A model generated the notes under the pieces. The model made no database searches and was not told the origin of the DNA. It was given only the letters and a program-made list of their open reading frames with translations. A stretch of 60,450 bases of DNA from Oscillospiraceae bacterium (lineage in GTDB: Bacteria > Bacillota > Clostridia > Oscillospirales > UBA929): contig WRAI01000011.1 of assembly GCA_009780275.1 (NCBI GenBank), positions 1-60,450 on the forward strand, given 5' to 3'. This document shows positions 17,098-25,277 of this stretch, piece after piece; the first letter of the stretch is position 1, and the number at the start of each line of letters is the position of its first letter. Made by a program: the position numbers and the translations under genes.

Positions 17098-17970
17098 ATG
17101 ATTGCGAGTATGACAGGTTACGGACGTGCCGAGGGCACGCACGGTAAGCAGAATATTACCATTGAGGTCAAAAGCGTCAACGGGCGGTATTTAGATTGCC
17201 ATATCCGCACGGGTGCGTTGTATCTGTTTTTGGAAGAGCCTGTCAAGGCACGGTTGAATGCGGCTCTTTCGCGCGGCAAAGTGTCGGCATTTGTCACCAT
17301 TGACAGCGCGCAGGCTGACAATGCGGCTATCACAGTCAACGCTTCGGTAGCCGAGGGATATATGCAAGCGGCAGCACAACTGGCAGCACAACTGGGGAAA
17401 CCCAATGATTTAAGCGTTACGAGACTGCTGACGCTGCCGGATGTGATTGCTACACAGCGGTCTGAGCAGGATAATGACGCCTTGCAGGCGGCAGTACTCG
17501 ACGTGCTTGACCATGCGTTGACACAGCTGACAACAATGCGTCGGCGTGAGGGCGAGAATTTAAAGGCCGACTTGTTGGAGCGTTGTTTTGCTGTGGAAGC
17601 GTTGCTGGAACAAATCGTTGCTTTGGCACCGCAGGCGACGGAAGCGTATCGCACCAAAATTGACGCTCGTATGCGCGAACTGTTAGGCGATGAGCAGTTC
17701 GACCCGCAGCGTGTGCTGGCTGAGGCGGCGCTGTTTGCCGACAAAGCGGCGATTGACGAGGAAATTGTGCGACTGCGCAGTCATATCAAGCAAATGCGTG
17801 ACTTGCTTGATAAGGGCGGCGGGCGCAAGCTTGATTTCTTGATGCAGGAATTTCACCGCGAAGCAAACACCATCGGGTCAAAGTGTAATGATGCCGATAT
17901 GGCACGGATTGTGGTGGACTTGAAAGCTGAGATTGAGAAAATGCGGGAGCAGGTGCAGAATATAGAGTAG
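17098..17970 (+). CDS. yicC: YicC-family endoribonuclease
   Basis: 290 residues, start with GAGGG upstream and 8 nt after the preceding stop. Characteristic N-terminus MIASMTGYGRAEG and EVKSVNGRYLD; C-terminus with DEEIVRLRSHIKQM, GRKLDFLMQEFHREANTIGS and DLKAEIEKMREQVQNIE, all diagnostic of YicC. Members have been reported as endoribonucleases. In Firmicutes yicC normally precedes remA-gmk-rpoZ, and it does here except for one intervening gene. Confidence 0.93.
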   Translation: MIASMTGYGRAEGTHGKQNITIEVKSVNGRYLDCHIRTGALYLFLEEPVKARLNAALSRGKVSAFVTIDSAQADNAAITVNASVAEGYMQAAAQLAAQLGKPNDLSVTRLLTLPDVIATQRSEQDNDALQAAVLDVLDHALTQLTTMRRREGENLKADLLERCFAVEALLEQIVALAPQATEAYRTKIDARMRELLGDEQFDPQRVLAEAALFADKAAIDEEIVRLRSHIKQMRDLLDKGGGRKLDFLMQEFHREANTIGSKCNDADMARIVVDLKAEIEKMREQVQNIE

Positions 17971-18017
17971 GTGTGGTGATATTTGTTGTTAGAGAATTTA
18001 TATTAGTGGAGGTTAAA

Positions 18018-18575
18018 ATGTCAAAGAAACTATTGGAAATAGCAAAGGAAAAATTAAGTGGTCAGCTACTTGCAGACTTTGAAGATTTTTACGCATTTTT
18101 AAAGTCAGAAGACATGACCATTTCACAGGGGTATAAATGCTATAAATTCAAGTATAAAGGCATAGATGTAGGCAAAGTGCGTATCAACGAAAATTCTATC
18201 GGCTGTGAAGTTTCGTTTGAATGGATTGGTAATAGTGATAAATATGTGAATGAGCAATCGGAGGAAGTTGTCGATATATTTATGAAAGCGTTGGAGCATA
18301 AATGTGTTAATTGCGCGAAGGAGGGTTGTTCAAAGGATTTAGCGATGACAGTCAATGTTGCCGGAAACAGCCATATGAATATTTGCGTTCTTGCATTTGG
18401 TGAATCGAAGTCTTTTGCGTTTACATCTATTGATAACGATATGAGGAATATGATGTGGATAACGCCGTGGATAAGACCGGAATCTATGCACCATTATAAT
18501 AACATCCCGGTTTTCATTGATAGTGTTAAAAGTTTAATACTTATTAAAAAAGCGTATATCATAGATAAAACATAA
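18018..18575 (+). CDS. Unrecognised AT-rich protein interrupting the yicC-remA cluster
   Basis: 185 residues from the ATG at 18018 behind GGAGG. Not recognised. The N-terminus is Lys/Glu-rich and helical (MSKKLLEIAKEKLSG), the middle is mixed alpha/beta, and a Cys cluster occurs near residue 98 (CVNCAKEGC). Composition is clearly more AT-rich than its neighbours, and the gene sits between two genes that are normally adjacent, followed by an 84-nt gap, so it looks like a later insertion. A faint resemblance to the 1181-1660 protein (helical start, later Cys cluster) may mean a shared family. No signal peptide or membrane helix. Confidence 0.65.
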   Translation: MSKKLLEIAKEKLSGQLLADFEDFYAFLKSEDMTISQGYKCYKFKYKGIDVGKVRINENSIGCEVSFEWIGNSDKYVNEQSEEVVDIFMKALEHKCVNCAKEGCSKDLAMTVNVAGNSHMNICVLAFGESKSFAFTSIDNDMRNMMWITPWIRPESMHHYNNIPVFIDSVKSLILIKKAYIIDKT

Positions 18576-18659
18576 TATGAGTAGTAACAATGGCAATAAA
18601 ACTGCACAAAATAAACATTATACAGCATAGGGCACAGCAATTACCACGGAGGATTTTCA

Positions 18660-18944
18660 ATGAAACTCATCAACATAGGATTTGGCAATATGGTCAACAC
18701 GGCGCATTTGATAGCTGTTGTAAGCCCCGAATCGGCACCCATTAAGCGGAGTATTACCGAGGCGCGGGAGCGAAAAATGCTGATTGACGCGACATATGGA
18801 CGGCGTACGCGTGCTGTCATTGTGATGTCGAGCGATCATGTGATTTTGTCGGCGATTCAACCTGAAACCATTGCCAACCGGCTCACCAACCGTATGACTG
18901 ACGAGGCAACCATTGCCTGTGGGGAGGATGGCGCCGATGAGTAA
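18660..18944 (+). CDS. remA: RemA-like regulator (DUF370)
   Basis: 94 residues, start behind GGAGG. Small DNA-binding protein; in Bacillus subtilis RemA activates matrix and osmoprotection genes. Family features: [24 protein letters not shown], then [23 protein letters not shown], split here only for length. The C-terminus overlaps the gmk start by 8 nt, the conserved remA-gmk coupling. Confidence 0.92.
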   Translation: MKLINIGFGNMVNTAHLIAVVSPESAPIKRSITEARERKMLIDATYGRRTRAVIVMSSDHVILSAIQPETIANRLTNRMTDEATIACGEDGADE

Positions 18945-19539
18945 ACAGGGCACGCTGGTCGTATTGAGCGGTCCGTCCGGCAGTGGTAAGAGTACAGTCA
19001 TCGCTGCTATGCTGAAGCAATACGGCAAGTTTTTGCCGCCGGTGCATTTTTCGGTGTCGGCAACCACGCGTGAGCCGCGCCCGGGCGAAGATGACGGCGT
19101 GGCGTACCACTTTGTCAGCCGTGAGAAATTTGATGAGTTGGTTAAGGGAGACGGACTGTTAGAGTTTGCTGCGTTTGCCGGGCATCAATATGGAACGCCT
19201 TATGCACCTGTGAAGCAGCGTATTGAGTTGGGCGAAGTCGTATTGCTCGACATTGAAGTTAAGGGTGCAGTGCAAATCAAACAGCGACATCCCGACGCAC
19301 TGTTTGTCTATCTGGTACCACCATCATTAGATGAGCTTGAAGACAGGCTGCGAAAACGCGGCACAGAGTGTGAGGAGAGTATTGCTAAGCGTATGCAAGC
19401 AGTCAGCGAACAATTGTCAGAACTTGACATTTATGATCATATCGTGTTTAATCGTAAGGGAGACATTGACCGTGCGGCGTTTGAACTGGCGTCTGTGATT
19501 ATGGCGAAGTTGGCGTCAGGGCGGGAAATACAAAAATAG
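18937..19539 (+). CDS. gmk: Guanylate kinase
   Basis: 200 residues from the ATG at 18937, chosen because GGGAGG lies 10 nt upstream; an ATG three codons earlier is less well placed. Phosphorylates GMP to GDP with ATP. P-loop GPSGSGKST at residues 12-20, the GMP-binding [13 protein letters not shown], and [13 protein letters not shown]. Full length. Starts within the end of remA and is followed 11 nt later by rpoZ. Confidence 0.96.
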   Translation: MSKQGTLVVLSGPSGSGKSTVIAAMLKQYGKFLPPVHFSVSATTREPRPGEDDGVAYHFVSREKFDELVKGDGLLEFAAFAGHQYGTPYAPVKQRIELGEVVLLDIEVKGAVQIKQRHPDALFVYLVPPSLDELEDRLRKRGTECEESIAKRMQAVSEQLSELDIYDHIVFNRKGDIDRAAFELASVIMAKLASGREIQK

Positions 19540-19550
19540 AGGAGATTATT

Positions 19551-19739
19551 ATGTTAGAACCATCCATCGCGCAAATGATGCAATCGGTGAACAATCGCTA
19601 TCTCTTGGTGAATGTTGTGGCGCAACGTACACGCGACATTGCCGAAGATGCCCGTGAGGAGGGTGTTTTCTTGGAAGAGAAGCCACTCAGCATCGCCATT
19701 CGGGAAGTTGCCGAGGGGCGTATACAGGCATCGGTATAA
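19551..19739 (+). CDS. rpoZ: RNA polymerase omega subunit
   Basis: 62 residues; start behind GAGGAG. Short Firmicutes-type omega with the central signature NNRYLLVNVVAQRTRDIAE and KPLSIAIREVAEGRI. Assists assembly of the beta-prime subunit. The stop codon shares one base with the priA start (TAATG), in the standard gmk-rpoZ-priA order. Confidence 0.92.
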   Translation: MLEPSIAQMMQSVNNRYLLVNVVAQRTRDIAEDAREEGVFLEEKPLSIAIREVAEGRIQASV

Positions 19740-22201
19740 TGCCGCATGTGCCAGGCAAACTGTACGCTAAGCTCGCGCTAGAGTTACCGTTGCAAGGCTT
19801 GGATGCTGTATACGATTATGAAGTGCCTGAACAGTGGCGTGAGGATATTTGCGCGGGCTGTCGAGTCGTTGCGCCGTTTGGGCGGGGCAATACGCGGAAA
19901 GAAGGCATTGTCTTGGCATTGAGTAATGAATCGGTGCATTCCAAGACAAAGCCGATTTTGCAGCTGCTCGACCGCGAACCTATTGCCACAGGTCAGGATA
20001 TTCAACTTGCATTTTGGGTGCGGGAGCGTTTTTTCGCGCCGTTTTACGCTGTCTTGCGCGCCATGTTGCCTGCGGGTGTATGGTTGCAGGCAAAGACGGT
20101 TTGCTTTGTGAATGATGTCGGCGAAGAAGTTGTGGCAGAGGCATGTCAACATGAACCGCAAGTGTTGGCGTTGTGGCAATGGCTTAAACGACAGAAAAAA
20201 GGCGCAAACCTTAGCGCCGTGCTGGCACAGCAGGGCGGTGAGCTGGCATGGGAATCATTGCGACTCAAAGGCTTTGCGCGTGTTGAGGAAAAGCGTGCAC
20301 CACGGCTGAACGACAAAACAGAAGTGCTTGTCACATTGTCGCCCGACTTCAGTGTGCGAGAATATGCGGGGCGTATGGCGCATCGCGCGTCGTTACAGGT
20401 GGCGTTGCTGGAGCTCTTGCAAGCCGAGGGACCAACTTTGCCGTGGCACGAGTTGCGCTATTATACAGGTGCGACAGCAGCGACATTGCGGGCTTTGGAG
20501 AAGTTGCAGGCTGTGAATACGCATGAGCGTGAGAGTTTTCGTCGCCCTGAGCTGGAACTGTCGAGCAAGACAATCGAAACACTGACCGAGGCACAACAAG
20601 CGGTATTTGAGAGACTTGTTGAACTGCATGACCGCCGGCAAACCGGAAGTGGCGTTCGCTCGCGAGGCGCATTGCTGCATGGTGTGACGGGCAGTGGCAA
20701 GACGGCAGTCTATATTAAGCTTATTGAACACACGCTGGCACAAGGCGGCGGCGCGATGGTGCTTGTGCCGGAAATCGCATTGACACCGCAGCTGGTGTCG
20801 CAATTCACGCAACAGTTTGGCGACCGTGTTGCCATGCTCAACAGCGGCATGACGCTGACGCAACGCTATGATGAATGGAAGCGCGTGCGGTCAGGACAGG
20901 CTGATGTGGTGGTTGGCACGCGTTCGGCAGTCTTCGCACCCATGCGTAAGCTGTCGCTGATTATTCTTGATGAGGAGCATGAGGGCAGCTATAAAAGCGA
21001 TAACATGCCGCGCTACCATGCCCGCGACGTGGCGAAATATCGCGCTGCCCAGCACAATGCCTTGCTTGTGCTGGGCAGCGCGACGCCGAGCATTGAAAGC
21101 ATGTACGCTGCACGGACGGGTAAGCTGACATTGCTGGCGTTGCCGGGGCGGTTTAATGCGTCGGCGTTACCGGCGGTGACGATTGCTGACTTGCGGGTTG
21201 ATTTAGAGAATGGCTTGAATGGTGTAGTTGGAAATGTTTTAGCGCAAGAGCTGCGCAAAAATTTAGAAAACGGCGAACAATCTATCCTTTTTGTCAATCG
21301 GCGTGGTCGTGATAGAATGCATACTTGTTTGCAATGCGGCGTGTCACCGCAATGTCCGGCATGCAGTAATGCTTTGACGTATCATTCGGCGAACAATCGC
21401 CTAATGTGTCATTACTGTGGGTATTCGATGCCGGCACAACAGAGTTGCCACCATTGTGGTGGTGTGATGAAGTCAATGGGATTTGGCACGCAACGTGTGG
21501 TGGAAGAATTGCAGCAGATGTTTCCCAACCAGCCCATCATTCGTATGGACACAGACACGACGGGCGGGCGCGGCGCACACGCGACGTTGTTGGCGCAATT
21601 TCGCGATGAACGAGTGCCGTTTTTGGTGGGGACGCAAATGGTTACAAAGGGATTGGACTTTGAGAATGTTACGCTTGTTGGTGTTTTAGCGGCCGACTCA
21701 TCGTTAAATACCGCTGATTTTCGTGCCCATGAGCGGACGTTTGCATTGATTACTCAAGTCGTGGGGCGCGCCGGGCGCGGACAAAAGCCGGGTCGGGCTG
21801 TCGTTCAGAGTTTCACACCGCAAAATGTGATACTCCAAGCCTCGGCAGCGCAGGACTACGATGTATTTTATCAAGCCGAATTGCCATTACGGCAGGCACG
21901 AAATTTGCCGCCATTTTCCGAAATGTTGCTACTGCGCCTGTCGGGCCGTGAAAATGAGGCAGTGCATTTGGCCGCACTAGCTTTGCGAGATAAGTTAGCA
22001 ATAATGTTTCCCGCACTAAATATCAAAGGGCCTGCGCCGGCGTCTTTATTTCGGCACAATTTTCAGTATCGCTATCAGCTTGTGTTGTTGGGGCAATTTG
22101 ACCGCGCAACGCGGCATGGCATTTCAGAGGAAATGGCGGCACTTAGCAAGGCATGTAAGGGCGTATATGTGTATGCTGATTTTATGCCGAATAATATATA
22201 A
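19739..22201 (+). CDS. priA: Primosomal replication-restart helicase PriA
   Basis: 820 residues. It reloads the replisome at stalled forks. Order of domains: N-terminal DNA-binding part, then an SF2 helicase core with P-loop GVTGSGKT at about residue 315 and Walker B DEEHEGSYK at about 411. A zinc-binding insert of paired cysteines follows (CLQCG, CPAC, CHYCG, CHHCGG, about residues 528-578). The helicase C-domain with VGTQMVTKGLDFENV and QVVGRAGRG comes next. All motifs look intact and the length is as expected. Confidence 0.97.
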   Translation: MPHVPGKLYAKLALELPLQGLDAVYDYEVPEQWREDICAGCRVVAPFGRGNTRKEGIVLALSNESVHSKTKPILQLLDREPIATGQDIQLAFWVRERFFAPFYAVLRAMLPAGVWLQAKTVCFVNDVGEEVVAEACQHEPQVLALWQWLKRQKKGANLSAVLAQQGGELAWESLRLKGFARVEEKRAPRLNDKTEVLVTLSPDFSVREYAGRMAHRASLQVALLELLQAEGPTLPWHELRYYTGATAATLRALEKLQAVNTHERESFRRPELELSSKTIETLTEAQQAVFERLVELHDRRQTGSGVRSRGALLHGVTGSGKTAVYIKLIEHTLAQGGGAMVLVPEIALTPQLVSQFTQQFGDRVAMLNSGMTLTQRYDEWKRVRSGQADVVVGTRSAVFAPMRKLSLIILDEEHEGSYKSDNMPRYHARDVAKYRAAQHNALLVLGSATPSIESMYAARTGKLTLLALPGRFNASALPAVTIADLRVDLENGLNGVVGNVLAQELRKNLENGEQSILFVNRRGRDRMHTCLQCGVSPQCPACSNALTYHSANNRLMCHYCGYSMPAQQSCHHCGGVMKSMGFGTQRVVEELQQMFPNQPIIRMDTDTTGGRGAHATLLAQFRDERVPFLVGTQMVTKGLDFENVTLVGVLAADSSLNTADFRAHERTFALITQVVGRAGRGQKPGRAVVQSFTPQNVILQASAAQDYDVFYQAELPLRQARNLPPFSEMLLLRLSGRENEAVHLAALALRDKLAIMFPALNIKGPAPASLFRHNFQYRYQLVLLGQFDRATRHGISEEMAALSKACKGVYVYADFMPNNI

Positions 22202-22249
22202 CAGCGACTCATTAGGTGATATTATATTAACAGAGGGGTATCTAAGGTT

Positions 22250-22720
22250 ATGGCAATTCGAGAAATTTTGACACAGGGCGATGCCAGCCTATTAAAGCCA
22301 TCACGGCCTGTCGAGCAATTTGATGACCGTTTGTATCAATTGCTGGACGATATGCGTGATACGCTCATTGAGGCCAACGGTGCGGGGCTTGCCGCTGTGC
22401 AAGTTGGCGTATTGCGGCGTGTGGCGTTGATTGACACTGAAGAAACGGGGCTAATCGAATTGATTAACCCTGAAATTGTGGCGCAGTCCGGCGAGCAGGA
22501 GGGCGCAGAGGGCTGTTTGTCTGTGCCGGGGCTTTATGGAATTGTCAAGCGCCCGATGAAAGTTAAAGTCAAGGCGCAGGACCGACACGGCAAAGAATTT
22601 AAGAAATTCGTTGAAGGGCTTGCGGCGCGGGCGGTTTGCCATGAATTGGAGCATTTGGACGGACAGTTGTTTACCGCCAAAGTGTCGCGGTATTTGACTG
22701 ATGAAGAGTTAAGTAAATAA
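22250..22720 (+). CDS. def: Peptide deformylase
   Basis: 156 residues. Removes the formyl group from nascent N-terminal methionine at the ribosome, using a metal held by one Cys and two His. All three motifs are present: GAGLAAVQVG (about 45-54), EGCLSVPG (about 86-93) and HELEHLDG starting at residue 131. The gene stands 48 nt after priA and 25 nt before fmt, the classical priA-def-fmt order. Confidence 0.97.
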   Translation: MAIREILTQGDASLLKPSRPVEQFDDRLYQLLDDMRDTLIEANGAGLAAVQVGVLRRVALIDTEETGLIELINPEIVAQSGEQEGAEGCLSVPGLYGIVKRPMKVKVKAQDRHGKEFKKFVEGLAARAVCHELEHLDGQLFTAKVSRYLTDEELSK

Positions 22721-22745
22721 GAAATAAAAAAGAGGGGGGTACTGC

Positions 22746-23624
22746 GTGAAATTAGTCTTTATGGGTACGCCGGTCTTTGCTGCTGCGTCATTGGAAGCAT
22801 TGATTGCCGCAGGGCATGACATTTTAGCCGTCTACTGCCAGCCCGACAAGCCGGTAGGGCGGGGGATGAAGTTGACGCCGCCGCCCGTTAAGCAGCTGGC
22901 GTTATCGCATGGCTTGACGGTGCATCAGCCCACAAAATTGCGCGATGGCGTTGTGGCAGAGCAGTTGCGTGCGTATGCGCCCGATTGCATTGCCGTTGTG
23001 GCGTACGGACGCATTTTGCCGCTTGATATCCTTGAAATCCCGAAACACGGTTGCATAAATGCCCATGCATCGCTGCTGCCGAAATATCGCGGAGCGGCAC
23101 CGATACAATGGGCTGTCCTCAACGGCGAGCGCGAGAGCGGCGTGACGACCATGCACATGGCAGAGGGTATGGATACCGGCGATATGATTTTGAAACGTAC
23201 GATAGCAATTCCGCCCGACATGACAGCGGGCGAATTGCATGACGAACTTATGCCAATGGCGGCGGAACTGCTGGTTGAAACCCTTGCTTGCCTGGAAATT
23301 GGTAACGCGCCGCGAACACCGCAAGACGAGGCACTTGCGACGATTGCGCCTATGCTCGACAAGTCGTTGTGTGATGTCGATTGGCAAAAATCGGCGCAGA
23401 AAGTTGTCAACCAAATTCGCGGACTTGACCCGTGGCCGGTTGCGACAACGAACATTAACGGTGTGGTATTGAAAATTACAAATGCGTCTATTTTTGGCGA
23501 AGACACAAGCAACGGCGGGCTTACCATTGCTGCCGGGGACGGAAAATTAGTGTGTATCGGCACAGTGCAAGCCCCGGGCGGCAAGAAAATGCCCGCGGCG
23601 GATTATTTGCGCGGGCGGAAGTGA
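22746..23624 (+). CDS. fmt: Methionyl-tRNA formyltransferase
   Basis: 292 residues from a GTG codon preceded by GAGGGGGG. Formylates Met-tRNAi using 10-formyl-THF. Family signatures: MGTPVFAAASLEAL, the QPDKPVGRG loop, NAHASLLPKYRGAAPIQWA with the catalytic Asn/His, and GMDTGDMI. At 292 residues it is about 20 shorter than typical Fmt, the shortage being in the C-terminal tRNA-binding OB domain, which still ends recognisably (GTVQAPGGKKM). Coupled with def in function and position. Confidence 0.95.
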   Translation: MKLVFMGTPVFAAASLEALIAAGHDILAVYCQPDKPVGRGMKLTPPPVKQLALSHGLTVHQPTKLRDGVVAEQLRAYAPDCIAVVAYGRILPLDILEIPKHGCINAHASLLPKYRGAAPIQWAVLNGERESGVTTMHMAEGMDTGDMILKRTIAIPPDMTAGELHDELMPMAAELLVETLACLEIGNAPRTPQDEALATIAPMLDKSLCDVDWQKSAQKVVNQIRGLDPWPVATTNINGVVLKITNASIFGEDTSNGGLTIAAGDGKLVCIGTVQAPGGKKMPAADYLRGRK

Positions 23625-23630
23625 TGTACT

Positions 23631-24197
23631 ATGAAACTACCAATTAAAACAAACCGGCTATTACTCCGCGAAATTTGCAGTAAAGATGCCAATAACGTGT
23701 ACAATTTATTCTCAAATCCAAATGTTATGCGCTATTTAGATTTGCCTCATGCTAATATTGCGCAGAGCCAACATTATATAGACACACTGCTGAAAGATTA
23801 TGAGCATAAACCAAGATTGCGGTGGGAATTTGCTGTTATATTGGCTAAAACCGGCGAATTTGCGGGGATTGTAGAGCTTGAAGTTGGGTTTGAGCCTGTT
23901 GTTGACAGTCGTGCGGAATTGCAATATCTATTTTTGCCCGAGTTTTGTGGCAAAGGGTATGCATCCGAAGCAAATAAAGCTGTTATAAAGTTTGGCTTTG
24001 AAGAATTGCGTGTGAACAAAATTACAGCCGGGTGTTTGCAGTGTAATCTTGCGTCAGAACGTGCGATGATTCGGTGCGGAATGACCAAAGAGGGCGATTA
24101 CAAGCAACATACAAAATGGGACGGTGAATGGGTAAATCGTGTTGAGTATGCTGTTTTAAAAGATGAATATTACGTTGAAAAGGGAAAAACCCTTTGA
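23631..24197 (+). CDS. GNAT acetyltransferase, RimJ/RimL type
   Basis: 188 residues, 6 nt after fmt. N-terminal IKTNRLLLREICSKDANNVY, the acetyl-CoA loop LFLPEFCGKGYASEAN, and NLASERAMIRCGMTKEGDYK are standard for the RimJ/RimL group. The last codons overlap the next gene by 4 nt. It appears appended to the housekeeping run; substrate unknown. Confidence 0.85.
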   Translation: MKLPIKTNRLLLREICSKDANNVYNLFSNPNVMRYLDLPHANIAQSQHYIDTLLKDYEHKPRLRWEFAVILAKTGEFAGIVELEVGFEPVVDSRAELQYLFLPEFCGKGYASEANKAVIKFGFEELRVNKITAGCLQCNLASERAMIRCGMTKEGDYKQHTKWDGEWVNRVEYAVLKDEYYVEKGKTL

Positions 24198-24712
24198 ATA
24201 ATTTCATCCTTATACAAGCACTCGGAATCCTCACGTTAATTTTATTCGTCGCATCATTGCAACAGCGCAAAAAAGAAACGTTCCTATTGCTCCAAATTAC
24301 AGGAACGGTCCTCTTTATCGCGCAATATTTGATGACAAACAGAATTACAGCCGCACTTTTGTTTACTGTTGTACTAATTCGCGGTGTGGTGTTTTATGTA
24401 TATAAAAAGAAAAATTTGCAACCATCACGCATAGTATTGGTTGCGTTTTTGGGAATTATTGCAATTTCGACGTATTTTTCATGGCAAAATGTTTTGAGCA
24501 TTATGCCGCTAATTGCAACATCGGCAAAAACGTGGGGCACATGGCAAGATAACATGAAATGGCTGCGCAAAACATCATTGCTCAGCCAAAGTTGTATGAT
24601 TGTCTATAACTTGTCAGCGGGTATGTACACGGGGGCGTTGACAGAAGTGTGCAATTTGACATCGACTGTGATTGCGATGCGGCGGTATGATGTGTGTAAG
24701 GGGGAGGGGTGA
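24194..24712 (+). CDS. YgjV-like multi-pass membrane protein
   Basis: 172 residues from a TTG that overlaps the stop of the preceding gene (TTGA); an upstream purine-rich AAAAGGGA serves as ribosome binding site. About five hydrophobic helices can be traced, with short loops such as QQRKKE and the second half SKTWGTWQDN-type segment preceding WLRKTSLLSQ. The layout and motifs fit the YgjV family of small membrane proteins, whose function is not established. It ends the plus-strand run. Confidence 0.7.
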   Translation: MNNFILIQALGILTLILFVASLQQRKKETFLLLQITGTVLFIAQYLMTNRITAALLFTVVLIRGVVFYVYKKKNLQPSRIVLVAFLGIIAISTYFSWQNVLSIMPLIATSAKTWGTWQDNMKWLRKTSLLSQSCMIVYNLSAGMYTGALTEVCNLTSTVIAMRRYDVCKGEG

Positions 24713-24729
24713 TTCTAGGCATATATTGC

Positions 24730-25242
24730 TTATACTGCACCCATTGTGTGCTGATGTATCTGTTTAGTTATATCCGCATATGAAACTGTTGAAAAATCAG
24801 TGGTATCAACATAAAGAATGCAATCTCCAAATTGAAAATTTTTCGATTGTTCTACTATTTCCATATATTGTTCCAATGTAATTTGCGGCTTCGCGCCACC
24901 CATATCATATTTTCTTCTATCATTAAAACGCTGATGTGCCAACTCAACCGAAGTGGTAAAATGGACATTAACAGTTTGATACTTGTACTGTTTAACCAAT
25001 TCATTTATCATCGGCTTTTGTTCGTCCCAAAAACCAAATTCAATGATTAACGGCGAAGACTGCTTCATTATATCTTCGCAAAGAACCCAATATTGAGCAA
25101 ATGGAATCGTAGTTGTCCCCCAATTTTCCCACAAGTTGTCAACAGAAAGAAGAGGGACACACGCCTCTTGTGACAACCACTCGGCAAATGTCGTTTTGCC
25201 TGCCGCTGCCATACCGGATACAATAATCATTACATTTTTCAT
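24730..25242 (-). CDS. Small P-loop kinase-like ATP-binding protein
   Basis: 170 residues. The N-terminal Walker A GMAAAGKTT (residues 10-18) is followed by LLSVDNLWENWG and LIIEFGFWDEQK, a layout like AAA_33/zeta-type kinases. A lid-like Arg-rich segment HQRFNDRRKYDMGG lies near residue 110. It could phosphorylate a small molecule; no antitoxin partner is adjacent, which argues against a zeta toxin. Convergent with ygjV and directly downstream of pcrA on the minus strand. Confidence 0.7.
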   Translation of the reverse strand: MKNVMIIVSGMAAAGKTTFAEWLSQEACVPLLSVDNLWENWGTTTIPFAQYWVLCEDIMKQSSPLIIEFGFWDEQKPMINELVKQYKYQTVNVHFTTSVELAHQRFNDRRKYDMGGAKPQITLEQYMEIVEQSKNFQFGDCILYVDTTDFSTVSYADITKQIHQHTMGAV

Positions 25243-25277
25243 TAAATCCTCAACACAAAAAAGTTGCGCTAAACCAC

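Noticed and set aside
22902..23584. Long minus-strand frames (170 and 219 codons) across fmt
   Set aside because: Antisense to a complete fmt; no ribosome binding sites or motifs.
24730..25242. Zeta-type toxin of a toxin-antitoxin pair
   Set aside because: The P-loop protein has no small antitoxin gene beside it; a solitary kinase-like ATP-binding protein is the safer call.
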